Positions 42,391-49,814 of a stretch of DNA of 64,000 nucleotides are shown piece after piece. Source of the stretch: Halobaculum saliterrae. GTDB taxonomy: Archaea > Halobacteriota > Halobacteria > Halobacteriales > Haloferacaceae. The notes beneath the pieces are model-generated. The model saw nothing but the letters and a program-made list of their open reading frames with translations. It made no database searches and had not been told where the DNA came from. The stretch spans positions 186,001-250,000 of the forward strand of contig NZ_WUUS01000003.1 in NCBI RefSeq assembly GCF_009831625.1, given 5' to 3'. Each line of letters begins with the position of its first letter. The stretch's first letter is position 1. The position numbers were made by a program, and so were the translations under genes.

Positions 42391-42400
42391 CGATTTTAAG
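42391..42400 (+). promoter_or_regulatory. TATA box of the PRC-barrel operon
   Basis: CGATTTTAAG lies 25-34 bp before the ATG at 42425, with no Shine-Dalgarno, so a leaderless transcript is likely. The next gene follows without any gap and should share this promoter. Confidence 0.6.
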
Positions 42401-42424
42401 ACCCGCCCCACCGATTCCCGGGAC

Positions 42425-42718
42425 ATGAACGCAGACGCGGCGCCGCAGGAGATCACGTCTCTCGTGGGGAGGGAGGTCTACTCCAACAACGGCGTGTTCG
42501 TGGGGGAAGTCGAGGACGTCCGCCTCGACCTGGACGCGCAGGCGGTCACCGGACTCGCGCTGGTACAGCTCAGCGACGAACTGTTCGCGAGCCGGGTCGA
42601 GTCCGGGAAGGGCGTGATGATCCCGTATCGCTGGGTGCGCGCCGTCGGCGACGTGATCCTCATCAACGACACCATCGAGCGCCTCAAGGACGAGACGAGC
42701 GAGGAGGCGGTCGCGTAG
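42425..42718 (+). CDS. PRC-barrel domain protein
   Basis: A 97-aa protein with one PRC-barrel: ITSLVGREVYSNNGVFVGEV, DVRLDLDAQAVTGLAL, GVMIPYRWVRAVGDVILIND. PRC-barrels bind RNA processing factors, photosynthetic reaction centres or CdvB in archaeal cell division (CdvA and relatives). In haloarchaea single-domain PRC proteins (CdpB type) are linked to the FtsZ division machinery; that role is possible here but rests on family only. It has its own leaderless promoter and directly abuts the KaiC-like gene. Confidence 0.85.
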   Translation: MNADAAPQEITSLVGREVYSNNGVFVGEVEDVRLDLDAQAVTGLALVQLSDELFASRVESGKGVMIPYRWVRAVGDVILINDTIERLKDETSEEAVA

Positions 42719-43318
42719 GTGCACGCCACCGGGATCGACGCGCTCGACCGACGCCTCGGCGGCGGGGTCCCCGTCGGGTCGCTGACCGCGTTGGTCGCCC
42801 CGGTGGGATCGAGCGCCGAGCTCCTCCTCGAGGCGGCCGCCGATCCGAGCGACACCCTCGTCGTCTCGCTGAACCGTCCAGCCTCGGCGGTCGCCGAGCG
42901 CTATCCCGACGGGGCGGCAGTGGTCGAGCGCGACCCGGCGTCGCTGGCGGCGGCTCCCGCGGAGACGTTCGCCGCGCTGCCGGACGGCGGGACGCTCGTC
43001 GTGACCCCGACGCTCGGGCTCGAGGAGTTGGCGCCGGACGACCTCCGTCGGATACTCGAGGCGGCCGAGACCGCCGTCGGCGACGCCGACGCCGCGGGCT
43101 TCCTCCACTGTCCGGAGCCGGCGACCGACCCGGCCGGCCGGACGCGAGCGCTCGCTCGGGTCGACGGCGTCTGGGTGCTGGACGTGCGGACGACCACGCT
43201 GTCGATCGAGAACCGACTGTACGTCACGAAGGTCCGCGGAGGCACCGCGCTCGATGAACCCCTGAAGCTGAAACTCACCGACGGCGTCTCCGTCGACACG
43301 AGCAGGGACATCGCCTGA
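42719..43318 (+). CDS. KaiC/RadA-like ATPase-fold protein without a P-loop
   Basis: A 199-aa protein starting GTG right after the TAG of the PRC gene. The first part, GIDALDRRLGGGVPVGSLTA, matches the KaiC/RadA strand and loop before the P-loop, yet where GxxGxGK(S/T) should stand there is APVGSSAEL: no lysine and no Ser/Thr at the usual place. A strand with hydrophobics then Asp (WVLDVRTTTL) remains. It looks like a RecA-fold pseudo-ATPase that binds a partner but not ATP. Zero-gap coupling to the PRC-barrel gene suggests they form a complex. Confidence 0.75.
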   Translation: MHATGIDALDRRLGGGVPVGSLTALVAPVGSSAELLLEAAADPSDTLVVSLNRPASAVAERYPDGAAVVERDPASLAAAPAETFAALPDGGTLVVTPTLGLEELAPDDLRRILEAAETAVGDADAAGFLHCPEPATDPAGRTRALARVDGVWVLDVRTTTLSIENRLYVTKVRGGTALDEPLKLKLTDGVSVDTSRDIA

Positions 43319-43778
43319 GCGGTGATCGACCGCGCTCGCTCGCCACGGCGACGGCGCTGTCGGCAGGGTCCGTCGAGAACGCGGGGGACCGCGACACGGT
43401 GCCGCGGTGGTCGGGTCCACGATACCGGTGAGTCGCCCGTACTGTGATCGATCGGCTGTGCGGTGGTTCCGACCCGGCTACCTGTTCGCCGGGCGGGCTG
43501 TGCTGCGGGGTCGGACCCGCGGGTCCGGTTTTCGGCCGGTCGTCGCCGTCACGCTCGAACCGTTCGTGTGTCCTCGTTCGATGGCGACCACCTCTCATGT
43601 GGTACTATGTGACACACCGTATAAATCACTTCTGCCGCCACCGGCGACGGCGGGATCGATCGCCGACGGACCGTCGATGGACCACTGGCGTGTAGTCGAT
43701 CGACTGAACGATGTCCGAGGGACGGCGGGGACGGCGAGAACGGTGGCGGCTCGAACTGTCTGCGGTCGGGTCGGGTCG
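43319..43778. other. Gene-poor interval with an orphan promoter
   Basis: A 460-bp region between convergent genes without a convincing coding frame. The frame 43275-43598 on the minus strand is Arg-rich and not acidic, unlike real genes here. The region holds a strong TATA-like element at 43618-43627 with repeats beside it and several short palindromes (such as AGTCGATCGACT near 43695) that could be part of a structured RNA. Confidence 0.5.
43597..43627. promoter_or_regulatory. TATA box with adjoining direct repeat and palindrome, no assigned gene
   Basis: CGTATAAATC (43618-43627) matches the archaeal box A on either strand. Next to it are a 10-bp imperfect tandem repeat (ATGTGGTACT / ATGTGACACA, 43597-43616) and the palindrome TGTG-a-CACA (43608-43616). 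If it reads rightward the transcript would start near 43650; if leftward near 43595, three bases from an ATG at 43598. The direction is unresolved. Confidence 0.45.
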
Positions 43779-45245
43779 CTACGTGCCGTTGGACGACTCG
43801 CTCGATCCGGACCCGCTCTCGACCCCCATCGCGTCGAACAGCTTCTTCCGGACTGCCTCCTCCGAGAGCGCGAGCAGCGTGTCGCGGTTCGACTCGGTCG
43901 TCTCGATCCCCGTGAACAGTCCGAGGGGGATCTCGGCGGTGCCCTGTTTCGCGTGGCCGACCGCCTCGCCGACGTCGGAGAAGCCGTCGCGAAGGACGTT
44001 TCCGATGTTGATCCGGATGTCCTTCGAGCGCGCCGCCAGGGTGATGGTGTCGTCGACGATACCGAAGACGGCGGAGGTGGTGATCCCCTCGAGGTTGAGC
44101 AACTGCTGGGCCGCCTGCGCGAGCGCCTCCCGGTCGCGGACGAAGCCGGCGTTGGAGATGAGATGGCTGCCGTGGACCTCGCGGTTCTGGATCGCCTCCG
44201 CGAGCACGTCCAGCGTCTCGGGGCTCATGCTCGGGGACTCGACGTCCTCGAGGGTGTCGTGGTTGGCGAACGGATGGAGGTACGCCGCGGCCGTCAGGTC
44301 CGCGGGCGTGGTGTCGCGCTTGAAGTCGACCGTCTCCGCGCGGATGCCGTACAACAGCGCGGTCGCGACCGTCTCGTTCGGCGAGAGGTCGAACTCCTGG
44401 AGGTACTTCGTGAGGATCGTCGAGGTCGCCGAGACGTTCTTGCGGATGTCGGTGAACGCGGCGTCGATGACCGCCTCGGGTTCGTCGTGGTCGATGTACA
44501 CGTCCACGTCGGCGTCGATCTCCTTGCCGCCGGTTTCCGCGTAGTCGACGAGCGCGAGCGCGCCGTACTCCGAGAGCGGCTGTGCCTCGTCGCGTGCGAG
44601 GAGGTCGATCCCGAGCGTGTTGACGAACGCACGGTTCTCCTGGTGGCCGATCTCGCCGTCGTAGAGGATGTCCGCCTCGACGCCGTACTCGGCGGCGATC
44701 GCCGCGAGCGCGACCGCGGCGGCGATGGAGTCGGGGTCCGGGTTGTCGTGAGCCAGCACCGCGAGCGTCCCGGTGGTCCCGCGGAGGATGTCCGCGAGCT
44801 GTCTGGCCTTGTACTCCAGTTCGCCGGACTCGAGCGACCGGAGCGCGGAGTCGGCGATGACGGTCGAGGGGTTGATCACGACGTCCGCGCCGAGGTCGGC
44901 GAGTTCGTCCTCACTGACGGGGTCGGACGCGCGGACGACGACGTACTGGTCGCCGCCGCGGTCGCGGATGGCCCGCACGGCGTCCTTGTTGGCGTCGACG
45001 TCCGACGAGAGGATGAGGATCACGTCGCGGTCGGCGACCGCCTCGACGACGTCGTCCTCGGAGATGTCCTGCTGCTGGGCGTTCAGGTCCTGATCGCGCA
45101 GGGCCTCGACGCGGGCCTCGTCCTTGTCGAGGATCAGCACGTCCTTCTCCTCGAGGGTCAACGCGTCGGCGACCGCGTGGCCGACGCTCCCGCAGCCGAG
45201 AATGGCGTACGTCGACATCGACGAGACGGTGACGCCGGTACTCAT
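43779..45245 (-). CDS. TrkA-N/DHH/DHHA1 fusion phosphoesterase
   Basis: A 488-aa cytoplasmic protein. Residues ~1-140 form a TrkA-N (RCK) Rossmann domain, AILGCGSVGHAVADAL and DVLILDKDEARVEALRDQDL. Residues ~165-330 are a DHH phosphoesterase with AHDNPDPDSIAAA, LVDYAET and YIDHDEPE in place of the family's metal motifs. The C-terminal ~150 form DHHA1. The DHH and DHHA1 order fits RecJ-like or c-di-AMP/pAp phosphodiesterases (GdpP/NrnA). ATG 45245 follows a TATA box (CGCTTAAGT, 45271-45279). Haloarchaea with DacZ need a c-di-AMP phosphodiesterase; this is a candidate. Confidence 0.88.
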   Translation of the reverse strand: MSTGVTVSSMSTYAILGCGSVGHAVADALTLEEKDVLILDKDEARVEALRDQDLNAQQQDISEDDVVEAVADRDVILILSSDVDANKDAVRAIRDRGGDQYVVVRASDPVSEDELADLGADVVINPSTVIADSALRSLESGELEYKARQLADILRGTTGTLAVLAHDNPDPDSIAAAVALAAIAAEYGVEADILYDGEIGHQENRAFVNTLGIDLLARDEAQPLSEYGALALVDYAETGGKEIDADVDVYIDHDEPEAVIDAAFTDIRKNVSATSTILTKYLQEFDLSPNETVATALLYGIRAETVDFKRDTTPADLTAAAYLHPFANHDTLEDVESPSMSPETLDVLAEAIQNREVHGSHLISNAGFVRDREALAQAAQQLLNLEGITTSAVFGIVDDTITLAARSKDIRINIGNVLRDGFSDVGEAVGHAKQGTAEIPLGLFTGIETTESNRDTLLALSEEAVRKKLFDAMGVESGSGSSESSNGT

Positions 45246-45353
45246 GTGGAGCGAAATCCGGACGGACGACACTTAAGCGGTGATGTTCGCCTCTCCGCCG
45301 CCGTCGGTGAAACGGAAGGCCTTTTAGCGTACCCTCGCATTCGTGAGACGCAA

Positions 45354-45427
45354 GGGCTTGTAGCTCAGTCAGGGAGAGCGACGGACTCTTAATCCGTCGG
45401 TCGGGGGTTCAACTCCCTCCAAGCCCG
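45354..45427 (+). tRNA. tRNA-Lys (CTT)
   Basis: The 74-nt cloverleaf starts with GGGCTTG, which pairs with CAAGCCC at the 3' end, and G is the discriminator. The D arm has GCTCAGTC and the anticodon stem ACGGA/TCCGT carries the loop CTCTTAA, anticodon CTT (reads AAG, Lys). The T arm contains GGTTCAACTCC. CCA is not encoded. A TATA-like CCTTTTAGC at ~45320 lies 27-34 bp upstream. A partial copy of the 3' end lies 145 bp downstream. Confidence 0.96.
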
Positions 45428-45585
45428 CTTTTCGAGGCGCACTGTGACGAGAACGGTGAGCGGAGCGAACCGTTCGAGGAACCGCGCCGACTCTCGGTCG
45501 TCCGAGAGAGTTGAGGCAGGGAGTCGCGCGCAGCGAACGGAGCGAGCGAGCACGTCCGACCGTGGTCCAAGTCCCTCCAAGCCCG
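45428..45585 (+). repeat. Post-tRNA-Lys repeat cassette ending in a copy of the tRNA 3' end
   Basis: After tRNA-Lys come ~145 bp of repeat-rich, non-coding DNA with GAGGCAGGGAGT (45513-45524) and GCGAACGGAGCGAG (45533-45546), then TCCCTCCAAGCCCG (45572-45585), identical to the last 14 nt of the tRNA. The same two internal words follow tRNA-Leu at 53.9-54.0 kb. It looks like an integration scar or a mobile tRNA-associated element, but no integrase or other gene lies inside. Confidence 0.65.
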
Positions 45586-45622
45586 GACTCTCGCGACGCG
45601 AAGGCCGGCGGAACTCGTTCGA

Positions 45623-45636
45623 CGGTCATTTGACCG
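45623..45636 (+). promoter_or_regulatory. CGGTCA-TT-TGACCG palindrome at the MFS promoter
   Basis: A perfect 6-bp inverted repeat with a 2-nt centre. Its centre (TCATTTGA) sits 25-31 bp before the GTG start at 45656, where box A should be. A regulator bound here would block TBP, suggesting repression of the exporter. Confidence 0.5.
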
Positions 45637-45655
45637 CCGACGCGAAGCCGGAAAC

Positions 45656-46912
45656 GTGACCGACTCCTCCGCCTCGCGTCTGCAGTTCTGGACGCTGTAT
45701 CTCTCGCGGTTCGCCGGCGGCTTCGGGAGCATCGCGCTCATCATCGTCCTCCCGAAGATCGCGACCGACCTCGGCATCGACGGCGTCGCGTTCGGGCTCC
45801 TGTACACCGCATACACGCTCGCACAGACCGCCGCGGTCGTCCCACTCGCGTGGGCCGGCGACCGCTACGACAAGCGGATCGTCCTTCTCGGCACCCTCGC
45901 GATCGGGGTCGCGACCTACGGCGCGTTCAGCGTCGTCACCGACAACGCGGGGCTGCTCGCCGTCCGAGGAATGCAGGGGATCGTCTTCACCGGGATGGGG
46001 CTCATGACGCTGGGGCTCGTCGGCCAACTCGCGACCAAGGGAACCCGTGCGAGCCGGATCGGGCGGGCCAACGCCGCCTCGTTCGCGGCGTCGATCCTCG
46101 GCGGACTCTCGGCGGGCGGACTCTACGACTACTTCGACGGCTCGCGGGAGCTGTTCCTCATCATCACCGGACTGTACGTGATCACCTTCCTCTCGACGGC
46201 GCTGTTGCTCTCGGCCGACGAGACCCGAGTCGAGGGGTTCCCGTTCGCCGACCTCGCGCTCAACCGCCGGATCCTCACGCTGACTTCCTTCCGGGCGCAG
46301 TACTCGGTCGCGGTCACGCTCGTCCGTAACTGGATCCCCGTGTTCGCCGGCTACGCCGCCGCCAGCGGCGGACTGGCGATGCCCGCGTTCGCGGTCTCCG
46401 TGATCACGGTCTCCGAGAAGTTCACGAACATGCTGCTGCAGCCGTACACCGGCCGCCTCTCGGACGCCAGGGGGCGCGCGCTGTTCGTCTTCGTCGGCGG
46501 CGGCGCCTACGGCGTCGTCGCGGTGCTGGTCCCGTTCACGCCGGCCCTCGGCGAGGCGCTCGGACTGCCGTCGGCGCTGCCGTATCTCGGCGCCGTCTCC
46601 GCCGCGTTCCTGCCGCTGCTGCTGTTGAACGCGGGGCTCGGGATCGCCGACAGCTTCCGCGAACCCGCGAGCATGGCGCTGTTTGCCGACGAGGGGAGCG
46701 ACGGCGACGGGGTGGCCTCCAGCTTCGGGATCCGGGAACTCGTGTGGCGTCCCGGGTCGGTGATCGGGCCGGTCGCGGCCGGGTGGCTGATGGGTTCCGT
46801 CGGGATGGAGTGGGTGTTCTTCGTCGGTGGCGGGTTCGCGGTACTCGGGGCGCTCACGTTCCTCGGCGTGCTCAGGCGGTACCACGGGACGAGCGCCCTC
46901 GCCGAGTGGTAG
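45656..46912 (+). CDS. Major facilitator superfamily transporter
   Basis: A 418-aa membrane protein with about 12 predicted segments in two halves. The loop between segments 2 and 3 shows GDRYDKRIVLLG, the MFS motif A (GDRxxRR), and the second half has the matching GRLSDARGRALF. The N-terminal stretch FWTLYLSRFAGGFGSIALII contains the usual Arg in segment 1. It resembles drug or small-molecule efflux proteins; no substrate can be given. The start is GTG. A palindrome over the promoter suggests regulated expression. Confidence 0.9.
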   Translation: MTDSSASRLQFWTLYLSRFAGGFGSIALIIVLPKIATDLGIDGVAFGLLYTAYTLAQTAAVVPLAWAGDRYDKRIVLLGTLAIGVATYGAFSVVTDNAGLLAVRGMQGIVFTGMGLMTLGLVGQLATKGTRASRIGRANAASFAASILGGLSAGGLYDYFDGSRELFLIITGLYVITFLSTALLLSADETRVEGFPFADLALNRRILTLTSFRAQYSVAVTLVRNWIPVFAGYAAASGGLAMPAFAVSVITVSEKFTNMLLQPYTGRLSDARGRALFVFVGGGAYGVVAVLVPFTPALGEALGLPSALPYLGAVSAAFLPLLLLNAGLGIADSFREPASMALFADEGSDGDGVASSFGIRELVWRPGSVIGPVAAGWLMGSVGMEWVFFVGGGFAVLGALTFLGVLRRYHGTSALAEW

Positions 46913-46957
46913 CCGGGCCACCCGCGACACGGTCCCGATCGGTGCTGTCCGCGTCGA

Positions 46958-47464
46958 CTACGCGATCGGGTCGCCCGTCTCGTCGACCGGCGTCTTCACG
47001 ACGAGCACCGGCCGCTCGCTCGCACGCACGACGCGCTCGGTGACGCTCCCGACGAGCATGCGGTACTCGTCGGGGCGTCGCTGGCTCCCGGCGACGACGA
47101 GGTCGGCGTCGATCTCGTCGGCGACCTCCAGAATGGTCTCCTCGGGCGTTCCGTGGCGGAGGTACGTCTCCGCGGTGACGCCGGCGTCGGCGGCGCGGTC
47201 GCGAACCTCCGCGAGCGTCTCCTCGCCGAGGTCCTCGAACCCGTACTCGGGACCCTCGTGGCCGTCGACGTACTCGTCGCCGGGGTACGTCGTGATGGCC
47301 TCCTCGTCGACGACGAACAGCGCGTGCAGCGTCGCCCCCCGATCGACCGCGATGTCGAGGTCGTCGAGCAGCCGGGCACGGTCGGCCGCCAATTCCAGCG
47401 CGTGCTCGGTGGCGTTGATCGACGCGACGCCGCCGTTCGTCGCCAGGAGAATGTCCTCGTACAT
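46958..47464 (-). CDS. Universal stress protein (UspA family)
   Basis: A 168-aa single-domain UspA fold. It has the first strand MYEDILLATNGG, the ATP-binding-type GSQRRPDEYRMLVGSVTERV and the final strand RPVLVVKTPV. The usual G2xG9xGS/T loop reads GSQRRPDEYRMLVGS, which fits ATP binding with an insertion. The extra acidic segment around 70-90 (TYPGDEYVDGHEGPEYGF) is a haloarchaeal feature. ATG 47464 lies ~30 bp from a TATA-like CACTTTTTC (47491-47500), so it is leaderless. The function may be growth or stress survival. Confidence 0.92.
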   Translation of the reverse strand: MYEDILLATNGGVASINATEHALELAADRARLLDDLDIAVDRGATLHALFVVDEEAITTYPGDEYVDGHEGPEYGFEDLGEETLAEVRDRAADAGVTAETYLRHGTPEETILEVADEIDADLVVAGSQRRPDEYRMLVGSVTERVVRASERPVLVVKTPVDETGDPIA

Positions 47465-47540
47465 GTCAGTTTGATGTTGGCATTCGGGGGAGAAAAAGTG
47501 TCCGCCGGTTCCCCGTCGCCGGGGTCCAGCGACGATCGTC

Positions 47541-47603
47541 GTTACAGCCGGGAGGCGGTCGGTTACAGTCGGGACACGGTCGGCTACAGCCGCTCGGCGG
47601 TCG
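47541..47603 (-). repeat. Three tandem 21-bp units, each with an in-frame stop
   Basis: Read on the minus strand, 47603-47583, 47582-47562 and 47561-47541 are three copies of a 21-bp unit. They translate as ATAERL-stop, PTVSRL-stop and PTASRL-stop, in one frame. The first is the real end of the aminotransferase gene (TAG at 47584); the next two end in TAA. The copies differ at a few bases. The duplication leaves the protein unchanged but adds two safety stops. Confidence 0.75.
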
Positions 47604-48786
47604 CCTCGACGCCCGCGCCCACGTCCACGTCGGCACCGTGCTCCGACAGCGTCTGCCCGAGCGCGGCCACGAGCAGCGAGACGTTCGCCGGGCGAGCCGA
47701 GTGGCCCATGCAGCCGATCCGGAAGATCTCCCCCTCGAGATCGCCGAGCCCGGAGGCGATCTCCAGGTCGTACCCGTCCAGCAGGTCCGCGATGACCGCA
47801 CCGTCGTCGACTCCCGCTGGAACGCGAACGGCGTTGAGACTCGGCAGCCAGTACTCGTCGGCGGCGTTCATCTCCAGCCCCATCGCCTCGACGCCGGCCT
47901 TCAGAGCGCCCGCCGTCTCGCGGTGACGCGCCCAGCGCGACTCGATGCCCTCGTCGGCGACGAGACGAAGCGCCTCTCGCAGCGCGTACACGTTCGTGAC
48001 CGGCGCGGTGTGGTGATACGCGCGTTCCTCGCCCCAGTACCCCTCCAGCAGCGAGAGGTCGAGGTACCACGAGCGGGTCGGCTCCTCCCGCGAGAGGACC
48101 TTGTCCATCGCGCGGTCGTTGAGGGTGAGCGGCGACGCGCCGGGCGGGCACGAGAGACATTTCTGGGGCCCGGAGTACGCGGCGTCGATGTCCCAGTCGT
48201 CGACCTTCAGGGGAACGCCCCCCAGCGACGTGACGCAGTCGGCGATCACGTACGCGTCGTGGTCGTGTGCGATGCTCGTCAGTTCCGGCACGTCGGGCTG
48301 GCGGACGCCGGTCGATGTCTCCGCGTGGACGAAGCCGAACACGTCGGGCTGGTGCTCGTCGAACGCCGCCTGTACGTCGACCGGGTCGAGCGGCTCGCCC
48401 CACGGCGCGTCGACCTCGACCACGTCGCCGCCGGCGCGTCGCGCCATCTCGGCCATCCGGCCGCCGAAGTAGCCGTTCGTCGGCACGAGCATCGTCTCGC
48501 CCGGCTCGACGAGGTTGCCGATGGCGGCCTCCATCGACGCCGACCCGGTGCCGGAGACGGGGATCGTCCACTTGTTGTCGGTGCGGAAGGCGTACCGGAG
48601 CAGCTCCTGCGTGTCGTCCATGATGTCGATGAACGACGGGTCGAGATGCCCGACGAGCGGCGTGCTCATCGCGCGGAGGACCCGCGGATGTACGTCGCTC
48701 GGACCGGGGCCCATCAGCGTCCGCGTGGGCGGCGTGAGTTCGCCGACCTCCGGGGCCTCCGTGGCGTCGAGTTCCGGCTGTTGCAT
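47584..48786 (-). CDS. PLP-dependent aminotransferase, alanine-glyoxylate type
   Basis: A 400-aa fold-type I enzyme of the class V/serine-pyruvate transaminase branch. LMGPGPSDVHPRVLRAM is the family opening; SGTGSASMEAAIGN holds the phosphate; DCVTSLGGVPLKVDDW carries the PLP-ring Asp; SGPQKCLSCPPG gives the Schiff-base lysine. It could interconvert alanine or serine and glyoxylate. Its last codons are repeated twice beyond the stop. ATG 48786 gives a short acidic leader (MQQPELDATEAPEVG). Confidence 0.9.
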   Translation of the reverse strand: MQQPELDATEAPEVGELTPPTRTLMGPGPSDVHPRVLRAMSTPLVGHLDPSFIDIMDDTQELLRYAFRTDNKWTIPVSGTGSASMEAAIGNLVEPGETMLVPTNGYFGGRMAEMARRAGGDVVEVDAPWGEPLDPVDVQAAFDEHQPDVFGFVHAETSTGVRQPDVPELTSIAHDHDAYVIADCVTSLGGVPLKVDDWDIDAAYSGPQKCLSCPPGASPLTLNDRAMDKVLSREEPTRSWYLDLSLLEGYWGEERAYHHTAPVTNVYALREALRLVADEGIESRWARHRETAGALKAGVEAMGLEMNAADEYWLPSLNAVRVPAGVDDGAVIADLLDGYDLEIASGLGDLEGEIFRIGCMGHSARPANVSLLVAALGQTLSEHGADVDVGAGVEATAERL

Positions 48787-48932
48787 GCTCGGAGGGTCCG
48801 CCGGCGCGGGCAAAGGTTACTCGGTTCGTATCCCTCGCGGACGGCGGGGACCGAACCGACGGCCCGCCGGCCGGCGGGTGCCGGCCGTCCGCGGAGACAA
48901 CGCTTAGGAACGGTCGCCGGAAACGACTCCCC

Positions 48933-49814
48933 ATGACAACAGACGACGCCACGGACGCCGACGCGGCCGGCGCCGATCCCCGGGCGTGGTTCGCCGTCGG
49001 CGACGACGAGTCGCCGACCGACCGCGTCCGGAACGGGACCGCTGACGCGCCGGCGGACTGGCCCACGCTTGCGGTCGAGTCCGGCTTCGCCGACGACGAG
49101 GATGACTACTACGCCGCGCTGCGAGAGGCGACGCTCGCGGCGACCCGCGCGGAGGTGAACGAACGGGAGCGCGCCGACGACCGCCAGTTGCTCCACGCGG
49201 TTCGCGCGATGGACGACGCCGAACGCGTCGCGAACGAGCTCGCGGAACGCGTCTCCGAGTGGGCGGGGACGCTGTTCCCCGATGCGGGAACCGGTGTCGA
49301 GGGGTGCCGTGAGCTGGCCGAACGCGACCCCGACGGCCCGGCCGAGGAGCGGGTCGTCTCGCTCGCGACCCGCGTCGCGGAGCTCGACCGCGAGGCCGAC
49401 GAGCTGGAGGCGTTCATCGAGTCCCGCGCGCCGGTCGCCGCGCCGAACCTCGCGGCGATGGCGGGACCGGTGCTCGCCGCTCGGCTGATCTCGCTCGCGG
49501 GCGGGCTGGAGACGCTGGCGAAGAAGCCCTCCGGCACGTTGCAGGTGCTCGGCGCCGAGGACGCACTGTTCGCGCACCTCCGGGGTCACGGCTCCTCGCC
49601 GAAACACGGCGTCATCTACACCCACGAGTACGTCCGCGGGACGCGGCCCGAGGACCGCGGCTCCGCCTCGCGGGCGCTCGCCGGGAAACTGACCATCGGC
49701 GCGCGCATCGACCACTACTCCGGCGACTACCGCCCCGAGTTGGAGGCGGAGTTGGACGAGCGAATGCGGACCATCCGTGCCCGTGCCGGGGACGACGGCG
49801 GTGATCCGGAATGA
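48933..49814 (+). CDS. Nop5/Nop56/58-like C/D-box RNP protein
   Basis: Scaffold of archaeal box C/D RNPs that guide 2'-O-methylation of rRNA and tRNA. A 293-aa protein; its central coiled coil (~115-165) and the NOP domain are recognisable by MAGPVLAARLISLAGGLETL and KKPSGTLQVLGAEDALFAH, and KHGVIYTHEYV. The N-terminal part is unusually acidic and differs from the classical Nop5 N-terminus. It lacks the long Lys-rich tail of methanogen Nop5, as expected for halophiles. It overlaps the fibrillarin gene by 4 bp (ATGA). Confidence 0.9.
   Translation: MTTDDATDADAAGADPRAWFAVGDDESPTDRVRNGTADAPADWPTLAVESGFADDEDDYYAALREATLAATRAEVNERERADDRQLLHAVRAMDDAERVANELAERVSEWAGTLFPDAGTGVEGCRELAERDPDGPAEERVVSLATRVAELDREADELEAFIESRAPVAAPNLAAMAGPVLAARLISLAGGLETLAKKPSGTLQVLGAEDALFAHLRGHGSSPKHGVIYTHEYVRGTRPEDRGSASRALAGKLTIGARIDHYSGDYRPELEAELDERMRTIRARAGDDGGDPE

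Noticed and set aside
43275-43598. Possible 107-aa gene starting by the orphan TATA box
   Set aside because: About one fifth Arg, few acidic residues, ends within the KaiC-like gene, and looks unlike any haloarchaeal protein. I keep the promoter but not the gene.
45428-45585. Integrated plasmid or provirus at the tRNA-Lys gene
   Set aside because: The interval is only ~145 bp and holds no gene, so at most it is a scar.
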